In this document: one piece after another, positions 8,640 through 16,748 of the stretch | How the letters are laid out: each line of letters begins with the position of its first letter | Position numbering within the stretch: position 1 is the first letter of the stretch | Origin: Halobacillus_B sp963739045 | GTDB taxonomy: Bacteria > Bacillota > Bacilli > Bacillales > Halobacillaceae | Direction of reading: 5' to 3' | Assembly (NCBI GenBank): GCA_963739045.1 | Contig: CAVTYY010000001.1 | Coordinates: 992,001-1,056,000, forward strand | DNA: 64,000 nt | Translations under genes and position numbers: made by a program | Notes under the pieces: model-generated | The model's input: only the letters and a program-made list of their open reading frames with translations | Databases searched by the model: none | Told to the model about the DNA's origin: nothing

Positions 8640-9344
8640 ATGAGGATACTTCGAATAATCCCGCTCTTAGCAATGGTTTCTCTGCTGAGTGGATGTCATT
8701 TGCGAGTGCTTAATCCAGCCAGTGATACGGCGGATACCTTATCAAATTTAATCTACTTAAGTTTTCTATTGATGATGCTGGTGTTTGCGGTCGTCATTAT
8801 CTTGTTCACGCGATTTGTATTAAAATACCGTCAGACGAAAGAAAACAAGGATTACATACCTGCCGAAAAGAAAGAGAGTAAGTTGTATGAAACCTTATGG
8901 ACAGTGCTTCCTATTCTATTGTTAGTTGTCCTTGCAGTGCCAACCGTAAAAGCTACCTACGATCTGACCTATAAATCAGCCGCAGGGGAGGGGTTTAAGC
9001 GGGATGCTGTGCAGGTGGATGTACAAGCTAAGCAATTCAGCTGGACATTTACGTATGAGAATGGAAAGAAATCACAGAATGAGCTCGTACTCCCCGTGGA
9101 TCAGAAAGCCGCGTTCACGCTGACTTCCAAAGATGTCGTGCATTCCTTTTGGGTCCCAAGACTTGGAGGGAAGATTGACTGCATTCCTGGTCAGACCACT
9201 CATATGGCTCTTGTCCCTGAGAAAATTGGAACCTATCAGGGGAAATGTGCCGAGTTTTGCGGGGCGAGCCATGCCTATATGCGGTTTAAAACGAGAGTAG
9301 TCAGTCGGGAGACATTTGAGAAATGGCTAAGCACGAAAGAGTAA
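8640..9344 (+). CDS. ctaC: Cytochrome c oxidase subunit II, lipoprotein (234 aa)
   Basis: It carries the CuA electron-entry site of a heme-copper oxidase. A lipoprotein signal ends in the lipobox LSGC (about residue 16-19). Two membrane helices follow at about 36-60 and 82-105, then a cupredoxin domain with HSFWVPRLGGKIDCIPG and the CuA ligand set CAEFCGASHAYM near 203-214. All CuA ligands are present, which argues for a cytochrome c oxidase and against a quinol oxidase. Unlike the caa3 CtaC of B. subtilis it has no C-terminal cytochrome c domain. It is the first gene of a four-gene operon. Confidence 0.9.
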   Translation: MRILRIIPLLAMVSLLSGCHLRVLNPASDTADTLSNLIYLSFLLMMLVFAVVIILFTRFVLKYRQTKENKDYIPAEKKESKLYETLWTVLPILLLVVLAVPTVKATYDLTYKSAAGEGFKRDAVQVDVQAKQFSWTFTYENGKKSQNELVLPVDQKAAFTLTSKDVVHSFWVPRLGGKIDCIPGQTTHMALVPEKIGTYQGKCAEFCGASHAYMRFKTRVVSRETFEKWLSTKE

Positions 9345-9362
9345 TAGAGAGGCGGGAGACTC

Positions 9363-11270
9363 ATGCATGTGCCCATCGTTGGTTTTATACCTTCAGATAT
9401 CGTTGTTGCTTGGATCGTCATGTTTTTCATGACGTTAGCGATTTTATGGATACTTACAAAGAAGCGCGCATGGCCAGTCATCTTTGATTACATGAAAACG
9501 ACCCATCACCGGAAGATTGGAACGATGTACATTCTGTTGTGCATTATTCTTTTTTTTAGAGCCGGGATGGATGCGATGATTATCCGGACTCAGCTTGCCG
9601 TACCGGAAAATAATTTTTGGGTGTTTCAAGCGGATAAGTACAACGAAGTTTTTACGACTCACGGAACAGCGATGATTTTCTTTGTGGCTACTCCTCTTTT
9701 GATTGGGCTGATGAATATTGCTGTTCCTTTACAGATTGGGGCAAATGATCTGGCTTTTCCTTACCTGAATGCCGTCAGCTTCTGGTTGTTTGCTGCAGGA
9801 GCGTTTATTTTCAATATGGCCTTTTTCATGAATTCCGCGCCGAATGCGGGGTGGACCGCTTACACGCCTTTATCGACCGACACGTTTACTACGGGAGTAA
9901 ATAATAATTACTACATATTTGGTCTTCAAGTGGCGGGGCTGGGCACTATCTTTACTTCGATTAATATGATCGTGACGATTGTGAGGCTGAGAGCACCGGG
10001 GATGAAATTTACAAGAATGCCGCTGTTCCCTTGGTCAACTTTAATCACTAGTGTCCTAATTATGATCGCCTTTCCTGTACTAACCATCGCACTTGCTTTA
10101 TTGATGTTCGACCGATACTTTGGCACTTCGTTTTTTTCGGGAGGTATGGGCTCTCCGGTTTACTGGCAGCACTTGTTCTGGATCTTTGGTCACCCGGAGG
10201 TTTACATTTTAATTCTTCCTGCCTTTGGAATATTTTCAGATGTTATTTCCACCTTCTCCAGACAAAAAACGTATGGCTATACGTCTATGGTGTTCGCCCT
10301 GGCGCTTATTGGTTTATTAGGCTTTATGGTTTGGGCGCATCATATGTTCACCGTAGGTCTGGGAGCTTTTGCAAACACGTTCTTTGCCATTACCACTATG
10401 ATGATAGCGGTCCCCACCGGTATCAAAATATTTAACTGGCTGTTTACGATGAAATCTGGAGTCATCCGAATGACCACCCCGATGTTATTCTCGCTCGGCT
10501 TTATCCCCACCTTTGTGATGGGGGGAGTAACCGGGGTGATGCTTGCCTCTGCAGCGGCGGACTTTCAATATCATGATACTTACTTTGTAGTCGCCCACTT
10601 TCATTACGTTATGGTAGGGGGCACGATTATGGGTGTGTTTGCCGGCATCTATTACTGGTACCCAAAAATGACGGGAAAAGTTCTCAACGAAAAGCTTGGG
10701 AAATGGCATTTCTGGCTGTTTTTAATTGGGTTTCATGTGACCTTCCTGCCGCAGCACTTTGCAGGTCTAAATGGGATGCCGCGCCGTGTATTTACTTACA
10801 CATGGGCAGACAAAATCTTTGTTTATAATTTTATTAGTACGATCGGCGCCTTTATGATGGCGTTTAGTATGCTGTTCTTTGTGTGGAATATTTATAAAAC
10901 CCAGCGATACGGAAAGCAGGCAGGGGATGATCCATGGGATGGTAGAACTCTGGAGTGGACGATTGCTTCCCCGTCTCCTGAGCATCCCTTTGATCCAATG
11001 CCGGAAATCTCTTCCATTGATCAATACTGGTATAATAAAGTGTACAAGAGAACCTTTAAAACGGCAGAGAATCCACGCCCTTCTCCTATATCGGTAGAAA
11101 CCTATAAGCCTGTTTTAATTGCTTTTACTATGATTTTATTCAGTATTGCTTTTATCTACAGCTGGTTCTGGCTGGTGGTTATCCTTGGAGCGGTAAGTTT
11201 AGCATTCTTCGTTATTCGGCCGTTCACGGATGAGAGAAAACCAGTTTACGAGAAGGAGGAAGAATCATGA
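9363..11270 (+). CDS. ctaD: Cytochrome c oxidase subunit I (635 aa)
   Basis: The catalytic proton-pumping subunit. All six metal-binding histidines are visible: TTHGTAMIFF for the low-spin heme, GHPEVYI (about 276) with the crosslinked His-Tyr pair, the adjacent HH of WAHHMFTVG near 326, and HFHYVMVGG near 412. The Glu in GHPEV and the Asp/Asn of GANDLAFPYLN keep the D-channel, so it is an A-type enzyme. The length is slightly above the usual ~620, with a C-terminal extension after ISSIDQYWY. ATG 9363 follows AGGCGGGAG, and the gene overlaps subunit III in ATGA. Confidence 0.94.
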   Translation: MHVPIVGFIPSDIVVAWIVMFFMTLAILWILTKKRAWPVIFDYMKTTHHRKIGTMYILLCIILFFRAGMDAMIIRTQLAVPENNFWVFQADKYNEVFTTHGTAMIFFVATPLLIGLMNIAVPLQIGANDLAFPYLNAVSFWLFAAGAFIFNMAFFMNSAPNAGWTAYTPLSTDTFTTGVNNNYYIFGLQVAGLGTIFTSINMIVTIVRLRAPGMKFTRMPLFPWSTLITSVLIMIAFPVLTIALALLMFDRYFGTSFFSGGMGSPVYWQHLFWIFGHPEVYILILPAFGIFSDVISTFSRQKTYGYTSMVFALALIGLLGFMVWAHHMFTVGLGAFANTFFAITTMMIAVPTGIKIFNWLFTMKSGVIRMTTPMLFSLGFIPTFVMGGVTGVMLASAAADFQYHDTYFVVAHFHYVMVGGTIMGVFAGIYYWYPKMTGKVLNEKLGKWHFWLFLIGFHVTFLPQHFAGLNGMPRRVFTYTWADKIFVYNFISTIGAFMMAFSMLFFVWNIYKTQRYGKQAGDDPWDGRTLEWTIASPSPEHPFDPMPEISSIDQYWYNKVYKRTFKTAENPRPSPISVETYKPVLIAFTMILFSIAFIYSWFWLVVILGAVSLAFFVIRPFTDERKPVYEKEEES

Positions 11271-11842
11271 AACAGCTTGCGTCTAAAGTGCTTTTTCTTG
11301 ATAAGCGGCTGGGTTTCTTCCTGTACCTGGCTGTAGAAGCTGTCATGTTTTCTACGTTATTTGCCACCTACGTGGTCTTTACTCCGAGTTCCGTTGGGGC
11401 CACACCTACGGAAGTCTTTGAACTAAAAGAGGTTATTCTGACCTCCGCCTGCCTGCTTCCGAGCAGCGCCACACTGCTGATTTCAGAGAGCGGGCTGAAA
11501 GATGGCAAACGGGCTAAAATCTGGCTGGGGCTGATTTTGACCTTTATGCTCGGTGCCGCGTTTCTGGGACTGGAGATTAATGAGTTTTATAAATATGCGC
11601 ACGAGGGTTACACCATCAGCATGAATGATTTTCTAGCATCTTTTTATGTCCTTGTCGGTCTTCATGCTTCTCACGTTGCCTTTGGACTTTTCTGGATGAT
11701 TCTTATCGGTATCCAGTTTAAGCAGAAGATTCCGCAAGCATTATTTATAGAGAAACATAAAATCTTTAACTACTATTGGCATTTCGTCGATGTGATTTGG
11801 ATCTTCATTGTCTTAATCGTCTATAGTCCGTATGTATTTTAA
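11267..11842 (+). CDS. ctaE: Cytochrome oxidase subunit III (191 aa)
   Basis: Five predicted membrane helices and the conserved motifs of the short bacterial subunit III: LYLAVEAVMFSTLFATYVVF at the start, GLHASHVAFGLFWM, and the terminal HFVDVIWIFIV. The ATGA overlap with subunit I shows translational coupling. A separate small subunit IV gene is not seen after it. Instead yerD begins 16 bp on, so this oxidase either lacks subunit IV or uses one encoded elsewhere. Confidence 0.9.
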   Translation: MKQLASKVLFLDKRLGFFLYLAVEAVMFSTLFATYVVFTPSSVGATPTEVFELKEVILTSACLLPSSATLLISESGLKDGKRAKIWLGLILTFMLGAAFLGLEINEFYKYAHEGYTISMNDFLASFYVLVGLHASHVAFGLFWMILIGIQFKQKIPQALFIEKHKIFNYYWHFVDVIWIFIVLIVYSPYVF

Positions 11843-11857
11843 TAGGAGGAATTCATT

Positions 11858-13441
11858 ATGTTGGAAACCATTTTAATCAGCATTGTCATGGCACTATTAG
11901 TTTTAGTAATAGTGGTGCCGCTATTCCTTGTTCTTCGTATGTCCGTACACGACAAAAAACAGAAAGAGCATTCTGTCCTGCGTAATTATCCTGTACTTGG
12001 GAAAGCCCGTTACATTATTGAAAAAATGGGGCCAGAGCTGAGACAGTATTTATTTCATAATGATAATGAAGGAAAGCCCTTCAACCGCCGAGAATTTGAA
12101 TTCGTCAATATTGCTGGTAAATATAACAACCGGATGGTCGGTTATGGGTCTGAGCGAGATTTTGAAAAAGATGGGTTTTACGTCTCGAATTCTATGTTTC
12201 CGACTCACCGTGAAGATTTAAAAGTGGTCCAGGAACCCAAGGTGAAAACGAGATTGTATAAAATTGATGAGGATAAGCTGTTTTCGAGAAAAGAACATCG
12301 AGAAGACGGGGAAATCGATCCTTATTTATTAACGGAAGAGAATCATATTCATCTTGGAAAAGATACGGTGAAAAAACCTTTTGAAATCAGTGGAATAGTT
12401 GGCCAATCTGCCATGAGCTTCGGATCATTAGGGGATCATGCCATTACTGCTCTATCCAAAGGCTTAGGCATGGCGGGCGGTACATGGATGAATACTGGGG
12501 AAGGAAGTTTGTCTCCTTATCATTTAAAAGGCGATGTCGATATTATTATGCAAATTGGTCCTGGGCTCTTCGGTGTTCGTACTAAAGAGGGCGAATTCTC
12601 CTGGGAGGAATTTAAGAAGAAATCACGGATCGATCAGGTAAAAGCATTTGAATTAAAATTAGGCCAGGGCGCAAAAACACGCGGCGGTCACGTTGCGGCG
12701 AAAAAGGTAACCAAGGAAATCGCTGAAATCAGAGACGTGGAACCTCACAAGGATATTGACAGCCCGAACCGGTTCCGCCAGTTTGACGATGTCAAAGGTC
12801 TGCTGGAATTTGTCCAGCAGCTCCGTGAAGTCGGAGAGAAGCCGGTTGGCATAAAGATTGTAGTGGGCTCTGAAGAAGAAGTGGAAGATATGGTGAAGGT
12901 CATGAGTGAAGAACAAATGGTTCCTGACTTTATTACCGTAGACGGCGGAAATGGCGGCACAGGAGCGTCCTACTATGAGCTTGCTGCAGGTGTAGGTCTT
13001 CCTACCTTTGCTGCGCTCCCGCTTGTTCATGATCTGCTGACGAAATACGGCTTGCGCGACCGCACTCATATTATTGCTTCAGGCCAGCTGATTACCCCTG
13101 ATAAAATCGCTATGGCCCTTTCCCTTGGAGCAGATATGGTTAACATCGCCAGAGGCTTTATGATGTCGGTGGGCTGTATTATGTCTGAAGTCTGCCATAC
13201 AAATAATTGTCCTGTCGGAGTAGCCACTACTGATCCCGAGCTGCAGCGGGCGCTGGATATTGAAGAGAAGAAATACCGCACGTGTAATTATGTCGTTTCT
13301 TTAAGAGCAGGACTGTTTAATATGGCAGCTGCCGCTGGGATCGACAGTCCGACTAAGTTTGAACGTAAGCATATTCGGTATAAAGAAGCGTTAAGTAACG
13401 TGATGACGTATAAGGAACATAAAGAAAAGACAGTACACTAA
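11858..13441 (+). CDS. yerD: YerD-type FMN-binding glutamate synthase family protein (527 aa)
   Basis: An N-terminal membrane helix (about 5-27) precedes a complete glutamate-synthase FMN barrel. Visible are SAMSFGSLGDHAITAL, the glycine-rich GGNGGTGASYYE and the 3Fe-4S cysteine group CIMSEVCHTNNC near residue 440-451. There is no amidotransferase domain, as in B. subtilis YerD, so it should accept electrons from a ferredoxin or quinone and work on an unknown substrate. It follows the oxidase operon by 15 bp with a strong site AGGAGG, which suggests cotranscription. Membrane anchoring plus this context hints at a respiratory link (inference). Confidence 0.88.
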   Translation: MLETILISIVMALLVLVIVVPLFLVLRMSVHDKKQKEHSVLRNYPVLGKARYIIEKMGPELRQYLFHNDNEGKPFNRREFEFVNIAGKYNNRMVGYGSERDFEKDGFYVSNSMFPTHREDLKVVQEPKVKTRLYKIDEDKLFSRKEHREDGEIDPYLLTEENHIHLGKDTVKKPFEISGIVGQSAMSFGSLGDHAITALSKGLGMAGGTWMNTGEGSLSPYHLKGDVDIIMQIGPGLFGVRTKEGEFSWEEFKKKSRIDQVKAFELKLGQGAKTRGGHVAAKKVTKEIAEIRDVEPHKDIDSPNRFRQFDDVKGLLEFVQQLREVGEKPVGIKIVVGSEEEVEDMVKVMSEEQMVPDFITVDGGNGGTGASYYELAAGVGLPTFAALPLVHDLLTKYGLRDRTHIIASGQLITPDKIAMALSLGADMVNIARGFMMSVGCIMSEVCHTNNCPVGVATTDPELQRALDIEEKKYRTCNYVVSLRAGLFNMAAAAGIDSPTKFERKHIRYKEALSNVMTYKEHKEKTVH

Positions 13442-13594
13442 GGCTTACTTATGAACCTCTTTATAAAAAAAGGTTCTGAGACAAAAGACCAGTCTCTGGA
13501 GAAATCGAACATTAGAGCTGGTGAGTTCAAGGAATAAAAGGAAGCGAAGCAGGTGAACGAAGCGGTCTATTCATTGAACGCTAAATACAGCAAA

Positions 13595-13630
13595 CCCGAA
13601 CCAATGTATAAATGGTTCGGGCTTTTTATT
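13595..13630 (+). terminator. Terminator of the oxidase-yerD operon
   Basis: A perfect stem CCCGAACCA/TGGTTCGGG with a 9-nt loop, then CTTTTTATTT. Confidence 0.85.
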
Positions 13631-13664
13631 TGAATGAACCTCTTTTTGTTAACTAACAGAGAAA

Positions 13665-14906
13665 TTAAATAAACGACCAGTTTTCCGGTTTCACTGGGTT
13701 AGAGAATACTTCTTTCGCTGTTTGTATTGCTTTGGCAGGACCATCCGGGCTAGCTTTTCCAACGAAAATTAATTCCTCAAGCGTTACGCATCCCATCAGT
13801 AGCGAAGAAAGCTCAGCGATATCGATATTCACCGTTACATCCGCTTCCTCTTTGTCTGCAAGGGTCACTCCCCGAGGGGTAAAGTGAGCACAGCAATCCA
13901 TAACGTCAGTATTCATAAAAGAATCGGTAATAGCAAAATTGATTTTAATCGAATTCGCACTGTAAGAGTGGTCTTCCATATATTTAAAAAACAATGGTAC
14001 ATCTGTGATTCGATACATGACTCCCGTCCCTCTGCGGTGGGTTTCATGATAGATGTTAAAGATGAGGTCTTTATTCGTATGCCTGGGATCGTCTAATAAA
14101 AAGGCAAATGTATCATTGAACGTTGGAAAAGTAATGGAGCGTACTTGATCCTTTTGATTATGCAAGAAATTCATCAGGGATTGAAAGGCATCGGTAGAAT
14201 TGGCAAACCATCCTGTAATGTGAAGGTCGTGCTGAAGAAAGGTGTCTTTCGCCTGCTGATTCATTTTAAAACTCATATAACCTTCCAATTTCCCGTCCAT
14301 GTAAGTTCCGACCGTTTGGGTATCCTCCATACCGAGGAAACGATACTCGTAATCTTCCTTATCGCAGGCGCCGTGAGTTTTCTCAGCCCAGCGGTTGTAG
14401 CAGTCCTGAACTTCCTTGACATTCTCTTCTCCGAGTGCGGACACGGCACTGGCATCTGAGAAAGAGGGCAGCTGCTCGGGGCCGAATTGAAAAACATTCA
14501 GCTGAGGACCAAACCCGAAGCCCATTCGCCGGTAAAAGTCTGGCCGGAAGGGGTAGAGGTGGGTGATGGGACAGTTGTTTTCTTTCGCTTTGTTAATAAA
14601 ATGCTGAATAATTTGTTTGGCTAAGCCTTGCTTTTTGTAAGGCAGGTCGACCGCTACCGTGCCGATGCCCATGGATGGGACGGTTTGCTGATAGACATTC
14701 ATCGGCAGAGTGTAATGAATGCTGCCTCCTGCAAGGCGGTTATCATCATAGATGCCTACATGTTCAACAGCGGCTTCCTGGTCCATTTTCTGGCGGTGCT
14801 CTGTGTAGCGGCGTTTCGCTTCCTTAGAAGTCAGCTTCATGCCTGGGTAGCAGTGACTTGAAATTTCTGTGAAAGGTTCAAAAGCTTTCATGTGTTTGAT
14901 CTCCAT
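13665..14906 (-). CDS. Eis-like GNAT N-acetyltransferase with SCP2-like C-terminus (413 aa)
   Basis: It has the three-part Eis architecture: an N-terminal GNAT lobe with the acetyl-CoA loop (VAVDLPYKKQGLAKQII, about 83-99), a degenerate middle GNAT lobe, and a C-terminal sterol-carrier-like domain (VNIDIAELSSLLMGCVTLEE). The YRRMGFGFGP segment after the first lobe is typical. Eis proteins acetylate amines such as aminoglycosides or polyamines at several positions. The substrate of this Bacillaceae version is unknown. It ends in a carboxyl-terminal hydrophobic residue as in Eis. It is monocistronic. Confidence 0.85.
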   Translation of the reverse strand: MEIKHMKAFEPFTEISSHCYPGMKLTSKEAKRRYTEHRQKMDQEAAVEHVGIYDDNRLAGGSIHYTLPMNVYQQTVPSMGIGTVAVDLPYKKQGLAKQIIQHFINKAKENNCPITHLYPFRPDFYRRMGFGFGPQLNVFQFGPEQLPSFSDASAVSALGEENVKEVQDCYNRWAEKTHGACDKEDYEYRFLGMEDTQTVGTYMDGKLEGYMSFKMNQQAKDTFLQHDLHITGWFANSTDAFQSLMNFLHNQKDQVRSITFPTFNDTFAFLLDDPRHTNKDLIFNIYHETHRRGTGVMYRITDVPLFFKYMEDHSYSANSIKINFAITDSFMNTDVMDCCAHFTPRGVTLADKEEADVTVNIDIAELSSLLMGCVTLEELIFVGKASPDGPAKAIQTAKEVFSNPVKPENWSFI

Positions 14907-15042
14907 AGCGTATAACCTCCATTCATATTTATTGTAGTGAACTCCGCATAAAATGGAAACTAAATTCCCTTTTTTTTAAGAAGGTACTACTCAGTATTGT
15001 TAAAGTCTACACTGAAATATTCAGATCTTAGATCATCGGAGA
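14907..15042. other. Gene-free flank left of the R2 pair
   Basis: Part of a 716-bp gene-free gap (14907-15622). It holds the upstream region of the Eis-like gene. I see no clear coding frame, hairpin or RNA gene in it. Confidence 0.5.
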
Positions 15043-15211
15043 ATTTCCGTTATGCTTGATAGTGTTTGGATGGCCGGGAAATCACTCGCTTTCCATGGGC
15101 GGGCGGTGAGCTTCCTCGGGCAAAGCCCTGTGGGATCTCACCCTGCCCTATCCTCCCATAGGAGTCTCGTAATTTCCCGGCCATCCTTGCATTTAAGAGA
15201 AGAACGGAAAT
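15043..15211 (-). repeat. R2 palindromic element, copy a
   Basis: A 169-bp element bounded by ATTTCCGTT and AACGGAAAT. An inner perfect inverted repeat ATGGCCGGGAAAT/ATTTCCCGGCCAT encloses a core with CTCGCTTTCC, GGTGAGCTTCC and GGAGTCTCG. Two further copies (33551-33719, 63219-63386) have the same length and the same terminal bases. Confidence 0.8.
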
Positions 15212-15395
15212 CATATCATAGGAGTTCTTCCTCCCAACTTGAATGTAGCTGCTCATCATAAAGAATCCCTGCTTGTAACTTGGTTTGGTATTTAATCAGC
15301 AATTCTGTAATTTACCACTATCAATGATAAAAAGGCAGGTTCATCCGTTTAAGTTAGCTTATCAAGAAAGGTTTCGTTCCTTTAAAGTATAGTGA

Positions 15396-15514
15396 GGGTT
15401 TCGGGAAACTTCGAGACTCCTGCGGGAGAGGAGTACAGGGTGTGACCCCGCAAGCCTAAAAGGCTGAGGAGGCACACCGTACGCCCGCGGAAAGCGAGAT
15501 GTTTCCCGAAACCC
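15396..15514 (+). repeat. R2 palindromic element, copy b
   Basis: Ends GGGTTTCGGGAAAC/GTTTCCCGAAACCC are perfect inverted repeats. The core (CGAGACTCCTGCGGGAG ... GAGGAGGCACACCG ... GGAAAGCGAG) is related to copy a but diverged. It points the opposite way to copy a, 185 bp to the left. Nothing else is seen between 15515 and 15622. Confidence 0.75.
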
Positions 15515-15622
15515 GTTCACTCCAGTTCAGCAACGAAACCGTTTTGTTTTTACAACTATATGGATCTATTATGGAAAACGGAATGATTTATTGATTTTGC
15601 AACTATAAGAATGAACAGCTTC

Positions 15623-16339
15623 TTATTTATGAAAAGTGATTGCTCTGTAGATCACCCACATGAGCACAAAGGAGAAGAAGGCTAGTAAAATGAGGTTAAG
15701 AACGTACAAGTATCCGCTTCCTAAATAATTCAACAGGGTATTAGACAGTGGCGGGTGCTGTAAATAAAGGTAATTCGAACCCAGCTGCTGATTGACAAAG
15801 CCCACAACGCCTGCATAAATAAGAAGATAAACAAACGATTCAATCATCGACCTCCAAGTAATCCGCACAGTCGTCGACAGAATTAAGAACAGGCTCGTCC
15901 AGGCAATCGCCATATGATGAATGAAAAATTTCCAAAACCGAAAGTGATGATAATCGAAAGGAACATCAGGAGTAATCAGAGCTAAAATTGCAGGAAGAAT
16001 ACCGATAAAGTAAATCAATTGAATAAGCCGCGGCTGATAAGTAAGCAGAGTGATCATACCGATAAGAGAAGCAATGCCGCACAGGTGAAGCGGAATGTGA
16101 TCAGCCATGCTCCACACCCCATTAACCACTGCCCACGTCTGGTAACTGAGTTCAGACAAGACAAGCATGCTGAACAGACTCCACCTGATCCAGCCGTTAA
16201 AGCGAGGGTGAGGTCGGCCGAGTTTCACGTACATACATAGAGAGAAGGTTCCCAATAGGAATAGTGCGAGCATAATAAAGTGAGTCGTCCCGAATAGAAC
16301 GAAAGGCTCATCCACCCATAAACCGAACCAGTTTTTCAT
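15623..16339 (-). CDS. YwaF/TIGR02206 family integral membrane protein (238 aa)
   Basis: About seven membrane helices. The segment DHIPLHLCGIASLIGMI with its conserved His-Leu-Cys and the later FWKFFIHHMAIAWTSLFL are hallmarks of the TIGR02206/YwaF family, whose function is unknown. The histidine-rich motifs inside helices hint at metal or heme contact, but nothing here proves it. ATG 16339 is reached by reading into the divergent promoter region shared with the next gene. Confidence 0.8.
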   Translation of the reverse strand: MKNWFGLWVDEPFVLFGTTHFIMLALFLLGTFSLCMYVKLGRPHPRFNGWIRWSLFSMLVLSELSYQTWAVVNGVWSMADHIPLHLCGIASLIGMITLLTYQPRLIQLIYFIGILPAILALITPDVPFDYHHFRFWKFFIHHMAIAWTSLFLILSTTVRITWRSMIESFVYLLIYAGVVGFVNQQLGSNYLYLQHPPLSNTLLNYLGSGYLYVLNLILLAFFSFVLMWVIYRAITFHK

Positions 16340-16354
16340 GGAAACACATCCTAG

Positions 16355-16400
16355 TGAAACTAGATTTGCGGTTCTGAAACTAGATTTGTTGTGCTATGAT
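16355..16400 (+). promoter_or_regulatory. Promoter with tandem 14-bp repeat
   Basis: TGAAACTAGATTTG occurs twice, at 16355-16368 and 16375-16388, a period of exactly 20 bp. The second copy lies in the 17-bp spacer between a -35-like TTCTGA (16372-16377) and a -10 TATGAT (16395-16400), upstream of the small cysteine protein gene. It may bind a regulator acting on both divergent genes. Confidence 0.45.
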
Positions 16401-16434
16401 TCTACCATAACTTGATGAACGGAAGAGGGGAAGT

Positions 16435-16653
16435 ATGAAAAAGATCAATTGTTTTGAGTGTGTACACTTCTTTACCACGTGGAATCCTTCCTATCCAAGA
16501 GGTTGTAAAGCTTATGAATTTAAATCAAAAGAAATGCCGTCTTCTCTTGTCTTTCAAACCACAGGAACACAGTGCCAGCAGTTTCAGTCTAAACAGCGGA
16601 ACGCATGGCGGAATGAGCCTGGTTCCAGCTCGAAGATAGATTTTAAACTGTAA
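16435..16653 (+). CDS. Conserved small cysteine-containing protein (72 aa)
   Basis: A short protein with the pattern CFECVHFFTTWNPSYPRGC...AYEF...PSSLVFQTTGTQCQQF. Four conserved cysteines (two CxxC/H-like positions, one before AYEF, one near the end) suggest a small zinc or iron-sulphur site. Similar small proteins are common in Bacillaceae, where some are labelled as uracil-DNA-glycosylase-related, but no glycosylase fold is present in 72 residues and I do not assign that function. The ribosome site GAGGGGAAGT and the promoter upstream make it a real gene. Confidence 0.72.
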   Translation: MKKINCFECVHFFTTWNPSYPRGCKAYEFKSKEMPSSLVFQTTGTQCQQFQSKQRNAWRNEPGSSSKIDFKL

Positions 16654-16748
16654 ATAAATTGAAATTTCTGATAGGATCTCGTCCCGTGTTATAAATTGTG
16701 GTATGCTGATGAATATTTATTAATAGAAGGAAGGGAGATGAAACAATT

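Noticed and set aside
12659..13069. Minus-strand frame inside yerD
   Set aside because: It is the complementary shadow of a conserved enzyme gene.
13450..13480. GAACCT/AGGTTC hairpin after yerD as a terminator
   Set aside because: The 6-bp stem is not followed by a T run; the hairpin at 13595 is the better terminator.
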